A stretch of 64,000 nucleotides of DNA, taken from positions 377,717 through 441,716 of the forward strand of contig NZ_LDPY01000002.1 in NCBI RefSeq assembly GCF_001038505.1. Direction: 5' to 3'. This document shows positions 17,620 to 26,338 of the stretch, in pieces (within the stretch, counting starts at the first letter, position 1; each line of letters begins with the position of its first letter). The translations under genes were made by a program, and so were the position numbers. The notes under the pieces were generated by a model, which did no database searches, had not been told where the DNA came from, and saw only the letters and a program-made list of their open reading frames with translations. This stretch comes from Puniceibacterium sp. IMCC21224. GTDB taxonomy: Bacteria; Pseudomonadota; Alphaproteobacteria; Rhodobacterales; Rhodobacteraceae.

Positions 17620-18395
17620 GCCTTCTTCTCTTTCGTGTCCGACCCGACCTGCGCGCTGAACCGGTCCACGCTGCCGCGCCAGTCGCTTTCGGAAAGCATC
17701 CTGTCGATAGCGGCCAGTTCGATGGCGATCCCCGAGGCAAGGTCCGTGCGCGCGCCAGCGTCGATGCAATGCTTGGTCAGCTTCAGCGACAGGCCCGGCG
17801 CGTGCAGGATCCGTTCGGCGGTCTCGTCCACGGTCTGCGCCAGCGCTTCGGGCGTGGTCAGGGTGGTGATCAGGCCAATGCGCTGCGCCTCGTCCGCCTC
17901 CATCACGCGGCCGGTGTATAAAAGCTCCTTGGCCCGGCTGACGCCGACCACCCGTTGTAATCGCTGGGTGGCGCCGACTGTGCCCCATTGCGGTTCGGGG
18001 AAGCGGAAAGTGGCGGCTGTACTGGCGACAATAAAATCGCAGCTCATGGCGATCTCGCCGCCTGACCCCACGAGCGCGCCCTGCACCTGCGCGATTACCG
18101 GCACAGCGCAAGCCCCGACGGTTTCATAGGCCCGAAATGCCGTACGGCGGCGCATCATCACCCAAGCCTCGTCCCGACCCTTGCGTTCTTTCATGTCGGC
18201 CCCGGCGCAGAACACCGGCCCGTCCGAGCGCAGGACCACAATGCCGATCCCAGGCGTCGCTGCAATCTGGGCGAAGGCGTCGATCAAGTCTTCGCACATT
18301 GGCAGGTTGAGCGCGTTGCGCGCCTCGGAGCGGGCCAGGATCACATCGGCGCGGGGGCCGTTCACCTCAAGCCTGATGGTGCCGTTTTGGGTCAT
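17616..18395 (-). CDS. Enoyl-CoA hydratase/isomerase family protein (copy 1)
   Basis: 259 residues in a crotonase fold. The oxyanion-hole loops are NALNLPMCEDL and FCAGADMKERK, and GSGGEIAMSCDFIVAS is present. Both glutamates of classical hydratases appear present: in FPEPQWG and in AKELLYTGR. The enzyme should therefore be able to add water to an enoyl-CoA. It overlaps the synthetase gene by four bases and the CoA-transferase gene by four, inside a five-gene overlapping string. Confidence 0.9.
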   Translation of the reverse strand: MTQNGTIRLEVNGPRADVILARSEARNALNLPMCEDLIDAFAQIAATPGIGIVVLRSDGPVFCAGADMKERKGRDEAWVMMRRRTAFRAYETVGACAVPVIAQVQGALVGSGGEIAMSCDFIVASTAATFRFPEPQWGTVGATQRLQRVVGVSRAKELLYTGRVMEADEAQRIGLITTLTTPEALAQTVDETAERILHAPGLSLKLTKHCIDAGARTDLASGIAIELAAIDRMLSESDWRGSVDRFSAQVGSDTKEKKA

Positions 18396-19582
18396 GCCAC
18401 GATGCCTTTTTCATAGAGCGCCGCGATCTGGTCCGGGGTCAGGCCCAGTTCGTCGGCAAGAATGGTGCGGGTGTCGCCGCCCAGCTTGGGCGGTGCTTCA
18501 AAGCGGTGAAGATCATAGCCAGAAAACCGCGCCGGCGTGCGCAGGCCAGGGGTGGGGCCGCGGTCCGGGTCGTCGAAGCTGTCGACCATGCCGCGGGCCT
18601 TGATATGGCGGTCGTTCAGGATCTCGGGCACGGTGTTGATCTCACCCGCAGGGACGCCCGCCGCGCGCAGACTTTCTGCCAGTTCTTCGCGGTTGCGTGT
18701 GGCGATGGCCGCCGACAGAGCCGCCATCACCGCCTCACGCCTTCCTACCCGGTCGCGGTTCCTGGCCAGCCCCGCATCTTGCGCCATCGCTGTCAGGCCC
18801 AGCACATCGCATAGAACGGGCCAGTGCTGATCGGAGGCCGAGATGAACAGCCACGCCCCATCGTTGCATTGATACGCCGCCGAAGGCACCCGGCCCGGAT
18901 GCTCGGTGCCGGTGCGCTCGGGCGTTTCCCCAAGCGCAAAGTGGCGCGCGGCAGGCAGCGTCAGCAGCGACACCTGCACATCCATCATCGCCAGATCCAC
19001 ATGGCAGCCCTTACCGTGCGCGGCGCGACCAACCAGCCCGGTCAGTGCGGCAATGGCGATCCACAGGCCCGACGTCAGATCCGCGAACGGCAGCCCCACC
19101 TTGGCGGGTGCGCCCCCGGAATGCCCAGTCAGATCGATGACACCTGATAGCGCCTGAAAGATCGTGTCATAGCCCTTGCGGTCCTTGTATGGTCCGGTCT
19201 GGCCAAAGCCAGTGTTGGAAACATAGATCAGACCAGGATTGACTGCGGCCACCGCGTCATATCCCAGCCCCAGCTTGTCCATACCGCCGGGCAAAAAATT
19301 CTCGACCAGCACATCTGCCTGCGCGGCGAGGTCAAAGGCCACCTGGCGCCCCGCGTCGGATTTCATGTCGACGGCAATAGAGCGTTTCGATCGGTTGAAA
19401 GCCGAGTAATAGGCGCTTTGCCCGCCCTCGAACATCGGCTCGAAGACGCGGCTTTCGTCGCCAGTGCCGGGGCGTTCGATCTTGGTCACCTCGGCCCCGC
19501 ACTCGGCAAGGATCTGCGTCGCCATCGGCCCCGCCAACACGCGCGAGAAATCCACCACCCGTATGCCGTCGAGCGGTCTCAT
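18392..19582 (-). CDS. Class III (CaiB/BaiF-type) CoA transferase
   Basis: 396 residues of full family length. The N-terminal block reads RVVDFSRVLAGPMATQILAE, then GAEVTKIERPGTGDESR and KRSIAVDMKSDAGR; the catalytic aspartate region is CHVDLAMMDVQ. It moves CoA between carboxylic acids via an enzyme-bound aspartyl-CoA thioester. With the AMP-forming synthetase in the same operon, CoA activation is doubly covered, which suggests either two acids or activation followed by CoA exchange with a product. It is translationally coupled to both neighbours. Confidence 0.92.
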   Translation of the reverse strand: MRPLDGIRVVDFSRVLAGPMATQILAECGAEVTKIERPGTGDESRVFEPMFEGGQSAYYSAFNRSKRSIAVDMKSDAGRQVAFDLAAQADVLVENFLPGGMDKLGLGYDAVAAVNPGLIYVSNTGFGQTGPYKDRKGYDTIFQALSGVIDLTGHSGGAPAKVGLPFADLTSGLWIAIAALTGLVGRAAHGKGCHVDLAMMDVQVSLLTLPAARHFALGETPERTGTEHPGRVPSAAYQCNDGAWLFISASDQHWPVLCDVLGLTAMAQDAGLARNRDRVGRREAVMAALSAAIATRNREELAESLRAAGVPAGEINTVPEILNDRHIKARGMVDSFDDPDRGPTPGLRTPARFSGYDLHRFEAPPKLGGDTRTILADELGLTPDQIAALYEKGIVA

Positions 19583-20331
19583 GCCTCGGGCTCGCGGAAC
19601 GAGCGCATCAGCGCGTTCACGTCGCGCCCGGCCATCATCGCGGGCTCAAGCGGCAGATCTTCGACCCGGTAAAGCAGCGATTTGGCAGCCTTCATGGCGC
19701 GGGGATCGTAGGCGGCCCAGGTCTCGGCGATCTTTAGCGCGGCGGGCAACGGATCGCCTTCGATCACGCGGTTGATCAGACCCAGCGCCAGTGCCTCCTC
19801 CGCCCCGATCAACCGACCGAGCGAGATCATCTCGAACGCCTGTTTCCGACCCAGCGCCCGAACGAGGCCTGTCATTACAAGAGCGGGAACAATGGAATGC
19901 TTCAGTTCCGGATAGCCAAATTTCATCGAAGTCGCAGCGACAACCATGTCACAGCCGATGGCAAGCCCCGCGCCGCCGCCCACCGCCGCACCCTGTACAG
20001 CTGAAACCACTGGTTTGGCCATCTTTTGCATCGCCATCTGGGTGCGACACGTCAGATCCGCCCGCGCCTCAACCGCACCGGACTGCGCCGGTGTCAGGTG
20101 CTTGAATTCCGACAGATCCGCCCCGGCACAGAACCCGCGTCCCGCGCCGGTCAGCACCACGGCGCGCACCGCTTCATCGGAATCCGCCGCCAAAAGCGCA
20201 TCCAGAAGCCCCTGCGTCAACGCGGTGTTCAGCGCATTCAACTTGTCGGGGCGGTTCATCGTCACGATGCGCACGGGACCGCGATCTTCGGTCAGCACCA
20301 GCTTGTCTTCGGCCACGTCAAACACTCTCAT
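19579..20331 (-). CDS. Enoyl-CoA hydratase/isomerase family protein (copy 2)
   Basis: About 250 residues in a crotonase fold with NRPDKLNALN, FCAGADLSEFK and GGGAGLAIGCDMVVAA. Catalytic-position Glu residues are seen in FGYPELKHS and FEMISLGR, so hydratase activity is plausible. It differs clearly from copy 1. The start is uncertain: GTG 20349, ATG 20331 and GTG 20325 are all in frame. AAGGAGA at 20332-20338 is too close for the ATG but well placed for GTG 20325. The gene overlaps the 3' end of the lyase gene. Confidence 0.88.
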   Translation of the reverse strand: MRVFDVAEDKLVLTEDRGPVRIVTMNRPDKLNALNTALTQGLLDALLAADSDEAVRAVVLTGAGRGFCAGADLSEFKHLTPAQSGAVEARADLTCRTQMAMQKMAKPVVSAVQGAAVGGGAGLAIGCDMVVAATSMKFGYPELKHSIVPALVMTGLVRALGRKQAFEMISLGRLIGAEEALALGLINRVIEGDPLPAALKIAETWAAYDPRAMKAAKSLLYRVEDLPLEPAMMAGRDVNALMRSFREPEA

Positions 20332-21262
20332 TCTCCTTTTTTCTGGCACGCCACAGCCCGGTCCGGGCCACCCGCGACAACAGGGTGCGCCCCAGCGCGG
20401 TCTCGCAAGCTTCTGATGCGCGCATCATCGCATCAAGGTCGATGCCATGCCGCAGACCCTCGGCCTGAAACAGTGTCACCAGATCCTCGGTCGCGACGTT
20501 TCCCGTGTCACCGGACCCATAGCTGATGCGGGTCGGATGCCCACCAACGCCGCCCATTGCGCTGTCGAAGTGGGTCACACCAGCCTCAAGCGCGGCGATG
20601 CAATTGGCGATTCCGGTGCCGCGCGTGTCGTGCATATGGGCGATTGGCACGATCTGCGGCACGTCGTCCAGAAGCCGACGGAACAAGGAACGCACCGTTG
20701 AAGGCGACCCGCTGCCAATGGTGTCCCCGATTGTGACCAGATCGCAGCCGAGATCTGCAAATCGCGCGGCATCCGCAACCACCGAACCGGTGTCGACCAC
20801 GCCTTCGAACGGACAGCCCAGTGCCATCGAGATCACGCCGACCATGCGTACCCGCCCGCGAGCCAGTTTCGCCATCTGTTCGACCCGCTGCCATTGCTCA
20901 GCACGGCTGGTGCGCAGGTTGCGCTGGGTGTGGGATTCGGTCGCCGAAACGAGAAAGCTCAGCTCCTCTGCGCCGTGTCCGGCGCCATGATCGGCCAATG
21001 CGCGCTCAACCGCGCGGGGGTTCGGACAGGTTGCCTTGTGCCAGACGCCCGCCCGTCGCGGCAGGCTCGCCAGCAGGTTCGACGCATCGGCAAAGCCGGG
21101 CACATGGGTGGGATGGGCATAACTTGTCACCTCGATCCGGCGAAACCCTGCAGCCCGGAACATCCCAAGTAGCTGCAGCTTGCTATCTGTGTCCGGGATT
21201 TGCAGTTCGTGCTGAAGCCCGTCCCGTGCGAAGCATTCACATATTACTATGTCTCTGGTCAC
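20318..21262 (-). CDS. HMG-CoA lyase-like enzyme with catalytic Cys replaced by His
   Basis: 314 residues from GTG 21262 (GGAGAAGTAA upstream). It has the HMGL/DRE-TIM barrel marks: RDGLQ at 13-17 (catalytic Arg 13) and the metal ligands in IVPIAHMHDTRGTG. The lid loop that in HMG-CoA lyases reads GGCP, with an essential Cys, here reads GGVGGHPTRISYGSGDTGN, so His takes the Cys place. C-C cleavage of a 3-hydroxy-3-methylglutaryl-CoA-like ester is the family reaction, but this substitution points to another substrate or a changed mechanism. It is the first gene of the operon, transcribed from the divergent promoter at 21.3 kb. Confidence 0.82.
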   Translation of the reverse strand: MTRDIVICECFARDGLQHELQIPDTDSKLQLLGMFRAAGFRRIEVTSYAHPTHVPGFADASNLLASLPRRAGVWHKATCPNPRAVERALADHGAGHGAEELSFLVSATESHTQRNLRTSRAEQWQRVEQMAKLARGRVRMVGVISMALGCPFEGVVDTGSVVADAARFADLGCDLVTIGDTIGSGSPSTVRSLFRRLLDDVPQIVPIAHMHDTRGTGIANCIAALEAGVTHFDSAMGGVGGHPTRISYGSGDTGNVATEDLVTLFQAEGLRHGIDLDAMMRASEACETALGRTLLSRVARTGLWRARKKENESV

Positions 21263-21278
21263 TTACTTCTCCAATGTA

Positions 21279-21425
21279 GTTGTTCTTATCAACCATATTG
21301 CCTCGATGAGCAACCACTTTATTTCCAACTGTTTTCCTAATTAATTCAACAAGGAAACATCCTATTATCGCCGGAAGACGCATAATGATCACGCTCCACA
21401 CATAATTTTTGTTGATCTACACAAC
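21279..21425. promoter_or_regulatory. Divergent promoter region with paired GTTGAT-N4-ACAAC sites
   Basis: The AT-rich 216-base gap between the lyase and tctC starts carries two 15-base sites that share every fixed position of GTTGAT-N4-ACAAC. One is on the minus strand at 21293-21279 and one on the plus strand at 21411-21425, each facing inward to the gap. They are natural candidates for operators of one regulator controlling both operons. The MarR protein at 10.2 kb is a candidate but unproven. Confidence 0.5.
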
Positions 21426-21478
21426 AACTTTAGTGAATACTGCAACGAATTCGCGCAATCATTTCACGGGAGGAGAGA

Positions 21479-22447
21479 ATGATGAACCGCCGTACATTGC
21501 TGAAACTGTCGGGGGCCACGCTCGTGCTTGTGGCCACAGGCGCACGTGCCACAGTTGGCTATCCGGACCACGCCATCGAAATCCTGATCCCCTTTTCCGC
21601 CGGAGGCGGAAACGATCAGGTGGCCCGCGCGCTGGCCGCCGAACTGGAAGACATCCTTGGCCAATCCATTGTTCCGGTGCAGAAAACCGGCGCGGGTGGC
21701 TTTGTCGCCGCGCAGGCCGTCGCGACCGGTTCGCCCGACGGCTACACCCTGGGGCACCAATCACTAGGCACGCTGATGCTGGGGTCGCTGATGAAAGAAC
21801 AGGTCCTCGACCCGATGACAGAGCTTCGGTTCGTCGCCCAGATGGCGCTGATCCAGTCGGCCATCGCGGTCAAGGCCGACAGCCCGTACAAGACCCTCGA
21901 CGATCTTATCGGCGCGATGCAGGCCGAACCGGGCGCGCTGGCCTGGGGACACACCGGGCGCGGCGGCTTTCATTTTGTCAATGGCGCGTCCCTGCTGGCC
22001 GCCACCGGGACCGAAGCACTGGATGTACCATACAAGGGCAGTTCCAACACCGTTGCGGCCCTTCTGGGTGGCGAGATCGACTATGCCTTCCTGTCGACGT
22101 CCAACTACCTTGGGTTCGAGGACGAGATGCGCATCCTCGCCTTTGCCGCAGATCAGGGCGACGAACTGCTCCCCGATGTGAAGACGGTCAGAGACCTGCG
22201 TGTCGACATGGTGACGGTGGCAACACCTTCAGTCATCACGGTGCACAAGGATACGCCCAACGACATCGTTTCGGTGATCGAATCCGCCATCAAGGAAGCC
22301 GTCGCCCGCCCCCGCTACCGTGAGACGCTGCTCGGCATGGGCATCGCGCCGGTGTTCAAGGATGGTGCAGGGATCAACGCCTATCTCGACGCCAATATGG
22401 GGCCTTGGAAGACCCTTATAGATGCCGCCGCCGCGACGGCGGGCTGA
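21479..22447 (+). CDS. tctC: TTT-family (Bug) solute-binding protein
   Basis: 322 residues from ATG 21479 with GGGAGGAG before it. A Tat-like signal (NRRTLLKLSGATLVLVATGA) is followed by the Bug/TctC opening GYPDHAIEILIPFSAGGGND, VQKTGAGGFVAAQAVA, SPDGYTLGHQSLGTL and VPYKGSSNTVAALLGGEIDY. It captures a carboxylate in the periplasm for the TctBA permease encoded two genes downstream. Unlike the other binding-protein genes, only six bases separate it from the next gene, an enolase-superfamily enzyme, which suggests the two act on the same molecule. Confidence 0.92.
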   Translation: MMNRRTLLKLSGATLVLVATGARATVGYPDHAIEILIPFSAGGGNDQVARALAAELEDILGQSIVPVQKTGAGGFVAAQAVATGSPDGYTLGHQSLGTLMLGSLMKEQVLDPMTELRFVAQMALIQSAIAVKADSPYKTLDDLIGAMQAEPGALAWGHTGRGGFHFVNGASLLAATGTEALDVPYKGSSNTVAALLGGEIDYAFLSTSNYLGFEDEMRILAFAADQGDELLPDVKTVRDLRVDMVTVATPSVITVHKDTPNDIVSVIESAIKEAVARPRYRETLLGMGIAPVFKDGAGINAYLDANMGPWKTLIDAAAATAG

Positions 22448-22453
22448 TCCGTA

Positions 22454-23575
22454 ATGCCCCACCTCACTCGCGCTGATTTATGGGAGCTGCGGCTCCCGCT
22501 TCGGACCGCCGTCGACTGGACTGTCGGGGGTGCAGAAGCGGATGTGCCCTATCTTCTGCTGCTGCTGGAGGACGACGCGGGTCGGCGCGGGGTGGGGGAA
22601 ATCACCTGTCGGCCAGAGTGGAACGGCATGACGCCGGGCCTGCTGGCCCGGGCGTTTGTCGACATTGCCTGGCCCCGGATTGTGGGGCTGGATCTGTCCA
22701 CTTCGGCCGCACAGACCCTATCCGGGGTGCGGGGGGCCGTCGCGCTGCGGGCACTTTGCGACAACGCCTGGCGCGACCTGACCAGCCCCGTGCCGACGGG
22801 AGCGCCGGTGCGGGTCGCCTCGGTCCTGACGCGAGGGGTGCCGGGGGATATGGCAGAGGCCGCGCTGAAGGTGCGCGACGACACCGGCATCACCGCTTTC
22901 AAGGTCAAGCTGGGGCAGGGCATCGCCCGGGATGGTGCGGTGCTGGCCGCGTTGCGCCGTAGTCTGGGCGATGTGGACCTGTCCGGTGACGCCAACAGCG
23001 CCTATGCGCCTGAGGATTTGCCCGACCTCTTCGCCCTTGCGTCTGACATGGGCCTGACCTTTCTCGAAGATCCCTGCCCCCTATTGCCTGACACCGCCAC
23101 CGCACGCGCCTGCGCAGGTGCCCCGGTGCCGGTGTTGGCTGACAAGCCCATCGAAGGCCCCGATCTATTGCCCGCCTTTGCCGAACGCGGCCTGGTGCAG
23201 GTTTCGGCCAAGCCGGGGCGGTTGGGGTTGACGGCGGCGCAAGCCATCGCGTCGGTTGTCGCCACGCAACGGGGACGGATCTGTAACGGCACCTATTCGG
23301 AAAGCGCCCTTGGTGCCGCCGCCCAGATCGCATTTGCCCAGGGCCTGCCCACAGGCCTAGCCCATCCGCACGAGATCGATTTTCACCGCCACTTGTCGGC
23401 CCAGATCGCCCCCCTGCCCGAGATTCGTGACGGCTTTGCCGCACCAGTTTGCGGGCGCATCGCGGACCGGCTCGACCTGGCTGCGCTGAAGCGGCTTGGG
23501 ACGGGGCAAATCAGATTGCGGCACGGGGCTGCCGCGCGCCCTGCCAGAAAGACAAAGGACCACGCCCATGGATGA
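22454..23575 (+). CDS. Enolase-superfamily enzyme (second copy, MLE/MR type)
   Basis: 373 residues. It has the capping domain and barrel with the K-x-K pair (AFKVKLGQG), metal ligands in LSGDANSAY, TFLEDPCPLL and VLADKPIEG (the third position reads ADK rather than the usual GDE), and the opposing lysine in VSAKPGRLG. It differs from the enzyme at 10.8-11.8 kb, so the two may act on different steps or on different stereoisomers. It is embedded in a tctC-enolase-tctB-tctA operon; its stop lies inside the tctB start region (8-base overlap). Substrate unknown, probably the imported hydroxy-acid. Confidence 0.85.
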   Translation: MPHLTRADLWELRLPLRTAVDWTVGGAEADVPYLLLLLEDDAGRRGVGEITCRPEWNGMTPGLLARAFVDIAWPRIVGLDLSTSAAQTLSGVRGAVALRALCDNAWRDLTSPVPTGAPVRVASVLTRGVPGDMAEAALKVRDDTGITAFKVKLGQGIARDGAVLAALRRSLGDVDLSGDANSAYAPEDLPDLFALASDMGLTFLEDPCPLLPDTATARACAGAPVPVLADKPIEGPDLLPAFAERGLVQVSAKPGRLGLTAAQAIASVVATQRGRICNGTYSESALGAAAQIAFAQGLPTGLAHPHEIDFHRHLSAQIAPLPEIRDGFAAPVCGRIADRLDLAALKRLGTGQIRLRHGAAARPARKTKDHAHG

Positions 23576-24026
23576 GGCCCGCAAAGACATTCTCGGCGGC
23601 GCGCTGCTCTGCCTGATCGGGGCCGGCATTGCGCTCTACTGCTGGGCGAATTACGATCTTGGGACCCTGCGCAGGATGGGCACCGGGTTCTACCCGATGT
23701 TGACGGGAGGGCTGCTGGCAGGACTGGGCGCGTTGATCGCCCTGCCCCCGCTGCTGCGCGGCACGCGACCCGGGGCGATACCCTTGCCTCCGATGCGCGC
23801 CTCGGTTTTCGTTCTGGCGGCGGTATCGGCCTTTGCGCTGCTCTGCCGCCCCTTCGGGTTATTCCCTGCCATCGCGGCGCTTGTGGCCCTGTCGACCCTC
23901 GTCGGCCCCGAACGGGTGCCGTTGCGCGACAGCCTCATTATGATCGCCGCCCTATGCGCTCTGGCCTGGGGCGTCTTTGGCCTTGGCCTGTCGCTGGGGC
24001 TGCGCATGATCCATTGGCCATGGTGA
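23568..24026 (+). CDS. tctB: TTT small permease subunit TctB
   Basis: 152 residues from ATG 23568, overlapping the enolase stop. Four predicted membrane helices and the TctB pattern: a short N-terminus RKDILGGALLCLIGAGIALY, then LGTLRRMGTGFYPMLTGGLL, which is diagnostic (G-x-G-x-x-P-x-x-LG/G). It pairs with TctA, whose start follows one base after the stop. Required with TctA for proton- or sodium-coupled uptake; the exact mechanistic part of TctB is poorly known. Confidence 0.9.
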   Translation: MDEARKDILGGALLCLIGAGIALYCWANYDLGTLRRMGTGFYPMLTGGLLAGLGALIALPPLLRGTRPGAIPLPPMRASVFVLAAVSAFALLCRPFGLFPAIAALVALSTLVGPERVPLRDSLIMIAALCALAWGVFGLGLSLGLRMIHWPW

Positions 24027-24027
24027 T

Positions 24028-25536
24028 ATGATGCTCGACAATATCCTGCTTGGCCTTGATACCGCCCTGACGCCGATCACGCTTGGCTACTGTTTTTTGG
24101 GTGTTTTTCTTGGCACGCTGGTCGGCGTGATCCCCGGTATCGGGCCGCTCACGGCGATCTCCATGCTGTTGCCGCTGACATATCACCTCGACCCCGCGAC
24201 CTCGCTTATCATGCTCGCGGGGATCTGGTACGGCACCGGATACGGAGGGTCGACCGCCGCGATCCTTGTCAACATCCCCGGCACCACATCCAGCGCGATT
24301 TCCTGTCTCGACGGCCACCCAATGGCGTTGCAAGGGCGCGGCGCGGCAGCCCTGTTCATGACCTCGATCGCGTCTTTTGTGGGGGGGATGATCGGCATCC
24401 TGTTGCTGATGATTTTCGCACCGACGATTGCCTCTTATGCGCTCAGCTTTGGATCGGCAGAGTATTTCACGCTGATGGTTCTGGGACTTGTCGCCGCAAG
24501 CGCTGTCAGCGACGGATCGGTCCCCAAGGCGCTGGCCATGGTCGTGCTGGGCATCCTGTGCGGCACCGTAGGGATCGACCTTTATACCGGCGACGAACGG
24601 CTGACCTTCGGCATTCTTGAGATGTCGAACGGCATCGGCCTTGTGCCGCTGGCTATGGGCATCTTCGGTATCGCCGAGGTGGTGGGCAACGCCCAATCCG
24701 GCGCGCGCCGGTCCTTTGATCAGAGCAGTGTGTCGCTCAGGTCGATGAAACTGCCCCGAGACGAGGTCAAACGCTCGATCCTGCCGATGCTGCGCGGCAG
24801 CGGCATTGGTGCGTTTTTCGGTGCTCTCCCCGGCACCGGGCCTTCGGTCGCGTCGTTCTTTGCCTATGCGCTGGAAAAGCGCATCTCGAAAACGCCGGAG
24901 CGTTTCGGTAAGGGCGCAATCGAAGGCATCACCGCGCCGGAAGCCGCCAACAACGCAGCCGACCAGACCGCCTTTGTGCCCACCCTTACACTCGGCATTC
25001 CCGGCAGCGCCACAATGGCACTGATGCTGGGTGCGCTGACCATACACGGCATCGCGCCGGGGCCGAAACTGCTGACCGACCAGCCCGCGCTGTTCTGGGG
25101 CCTGATCATGAGTTTCTGGGTCGGCAACCTCATGCTGTTGGTGCTCAACATTCCGATGATCGGGATCTGGGTAAAGCTGCTGCTGGTGCCGAACCGGTTC
25201 CTCTATCCCGCCATCTTGATGTTCATCGCCATCGGCACGCTCAGCCTGCACAACAACACCTTTGATGTCTGGCTCGTGATAGGGTTTGGCCTGCTGGGTA
25301 TCCTGATGCGATGGCTGGCCTTCCCCGCAGCCCCGCTGCTGCTGGGCTTTGTCCTTGGTCCGATGATGGAGGAGCATTTCCGCCGAGCCATGCTACTGTC
25401 GCGTGGCGATCCCGCCACCTTTGTCGAACGCCCGATCAGCGCGACGGTGCTGGGGCTGGCGGTGCTGATGCTGGTATGGGGGGTGGTTTCGCATCGCAAA
25501 ACACGCAAGCGAATTGAAGCAACGGTGCAGACCTAG
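24028..25536 (+). CDS. tctA: TTT large permease subunit TctA
   Basis: 502 residues with about 11-12 membrane segments. TctA marks: GVIPGIGPLTAISMLLPLTY, GIWYGTGYGGSTAAILVNIP followed by GTTSSAISCLDGHPMA, and a second set GIGAFFGALPGTGPSVASF and TLGIPGSATMALMLGAL. The two P-G-[IT]-x-[GS] loops likely shape the substrate site. Last gene of the operon. After it come about 180 bases with no gene, then an IS6 remnant. Confidence 0.95.
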   Translation: MMLDNILLGLDTALTPITLGYCFLGVFLGTLVGVIPGIGPLTAISMLLPLTYHLDPATSLIMLAGIWYGTGYGGSTAAILVNIPGTTSSAISCLDGHPMALQGRGAAALFMTSIASFVGGMIGILLLMIFAPTIASYALSFGSAEYFTLMVLGLVAASAVSDGSVPKALAMVVLGILCGTVGIDLYTGDERLTFGILEMSNGIGLVPLAMGIFGIAEVVGNAQSGARRSFDQSSVSLRSMKLPRDEVKRSILPMLRGSGIGAFFGALPGTGPSVASFFAYALEKRISKTPERFGKGAIEGITAPEAANNAADQTAFVPTLTLGIPGSATMALMLGALTIHGIAPGPKLLTDQPALFWGLIMSFWVGNLMLLVLNIPMIGIWVKLLLVPNRFLYPAILMFIAIGTLSLHNNTFDVWLVIGFGLLGILMRWLAFPAAPLLLGFVLGPMMEEHFRRAMLLSRGDPATFVERPISATVLGLAVLMLVWGVVSHRKTRKRIEATVQT

Positions 25537-25717
25537 CTGTCACATCCCGGCAGGTGGTATGGCAGTTTTTTTGAACAGCTATGGTTCGAGTTGGGGGTGG
25601 GCAAATCCTGGTGGTCAAGCAGCCGTCTTTGTGATGATCAGCCTCCCGTCAAGTATTGCCGCCAGTGTGACGGCAACACGATGCGCTCCAATCGGAGGCC
25701 CCCTCATGCGCTGACGT

Positions 25718-26090
25718 TTGGCCATAATACGGGCGTTGCCAATTTCGTCGACACAGCCTTCTGCGCGGCATATTGAGGACTTTCTCGCAGAACGAGGGAT
25801 CATGGTCAGCTATGAAACGGTCCGGGCATGGGGTGGGAAATTCGGCCCAAGTATCGCGAAAAAGATCCGCTCAAAGCGTAAGCCGCCCAGCGATAGATGG
25901 CATCTCGATGAGGTTGTTATCACAATCCGTGGCAGGAAGTATTGGCTTTGGCGTGCGGTAGATAGCAACGGCGCGGTTCTTGATTTACTGGTCCAAACGC
26001 GCCGGAACACTCGGACCGCCAAACGCTTTATATCCAGACTGATGGCCCGTTTGGGGTAAGCCGCGCGTCAGTGTGACGGACTGATAGCCA
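25718..26090 (+). pseudogene. IS6-family transposase remnant
   Basis: The open part encodes IEDFLAERGIMVSYETVRAW, RWHLDEVVITIRGRKYWLWR and VLDLLVQTRRNTRTAKRF, typical of IS6-family DDE transposases. The start of the transposase is out of frame or lost. After RLMARLG a frame shift continues with GKPRVSVTD and stops, so the last third is missing. Related to, but not identical with, the remnant at 9.6-10.1 kb; the two lie in opposite orientation about 16 kb apart, flanking the CoA/TTT catabolic unit. Confidence 0.85.
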
Positions 26091-26338
26091 TCGCCCCGCG
26101 CAACTGAACCGCGCCCTACGGATCACGCTTATCTTTTAGGTTGTTGATTTCCACCCAGACGTGATGGGGTGAATGCCCCTTCCGACGACATCAACAGAGC
26201 CGTTTGCGTGGACGACATCTATCACCGCAGGTCTCAAAACTTGCAGATTTCAAGGCGTCATGCAAAGCTACCTTTTATAATAGCAAAGTTAGCCCGTTGT
26301 GTTTTGGAATGACGGAGCCTCAACAGCGGGTGCGAACT

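Noticed and set aside
17620..18111. N-terminal extension of the acyl-CoA synthetase frame
   Set aside because: The family start MSF...ALFRAAALAPD and a ribosome-binding site are at 17619; the extension is an out-of-frame reading of the enoyl-CoA hydratase gene.
23938..25377. A 479-codon minus-strand open frame opposite tctA
   Set aside because: Rich in His, Gln, Arg and Asp with no motifs, the usual shadow of a hydrophobic plus-strand protein.
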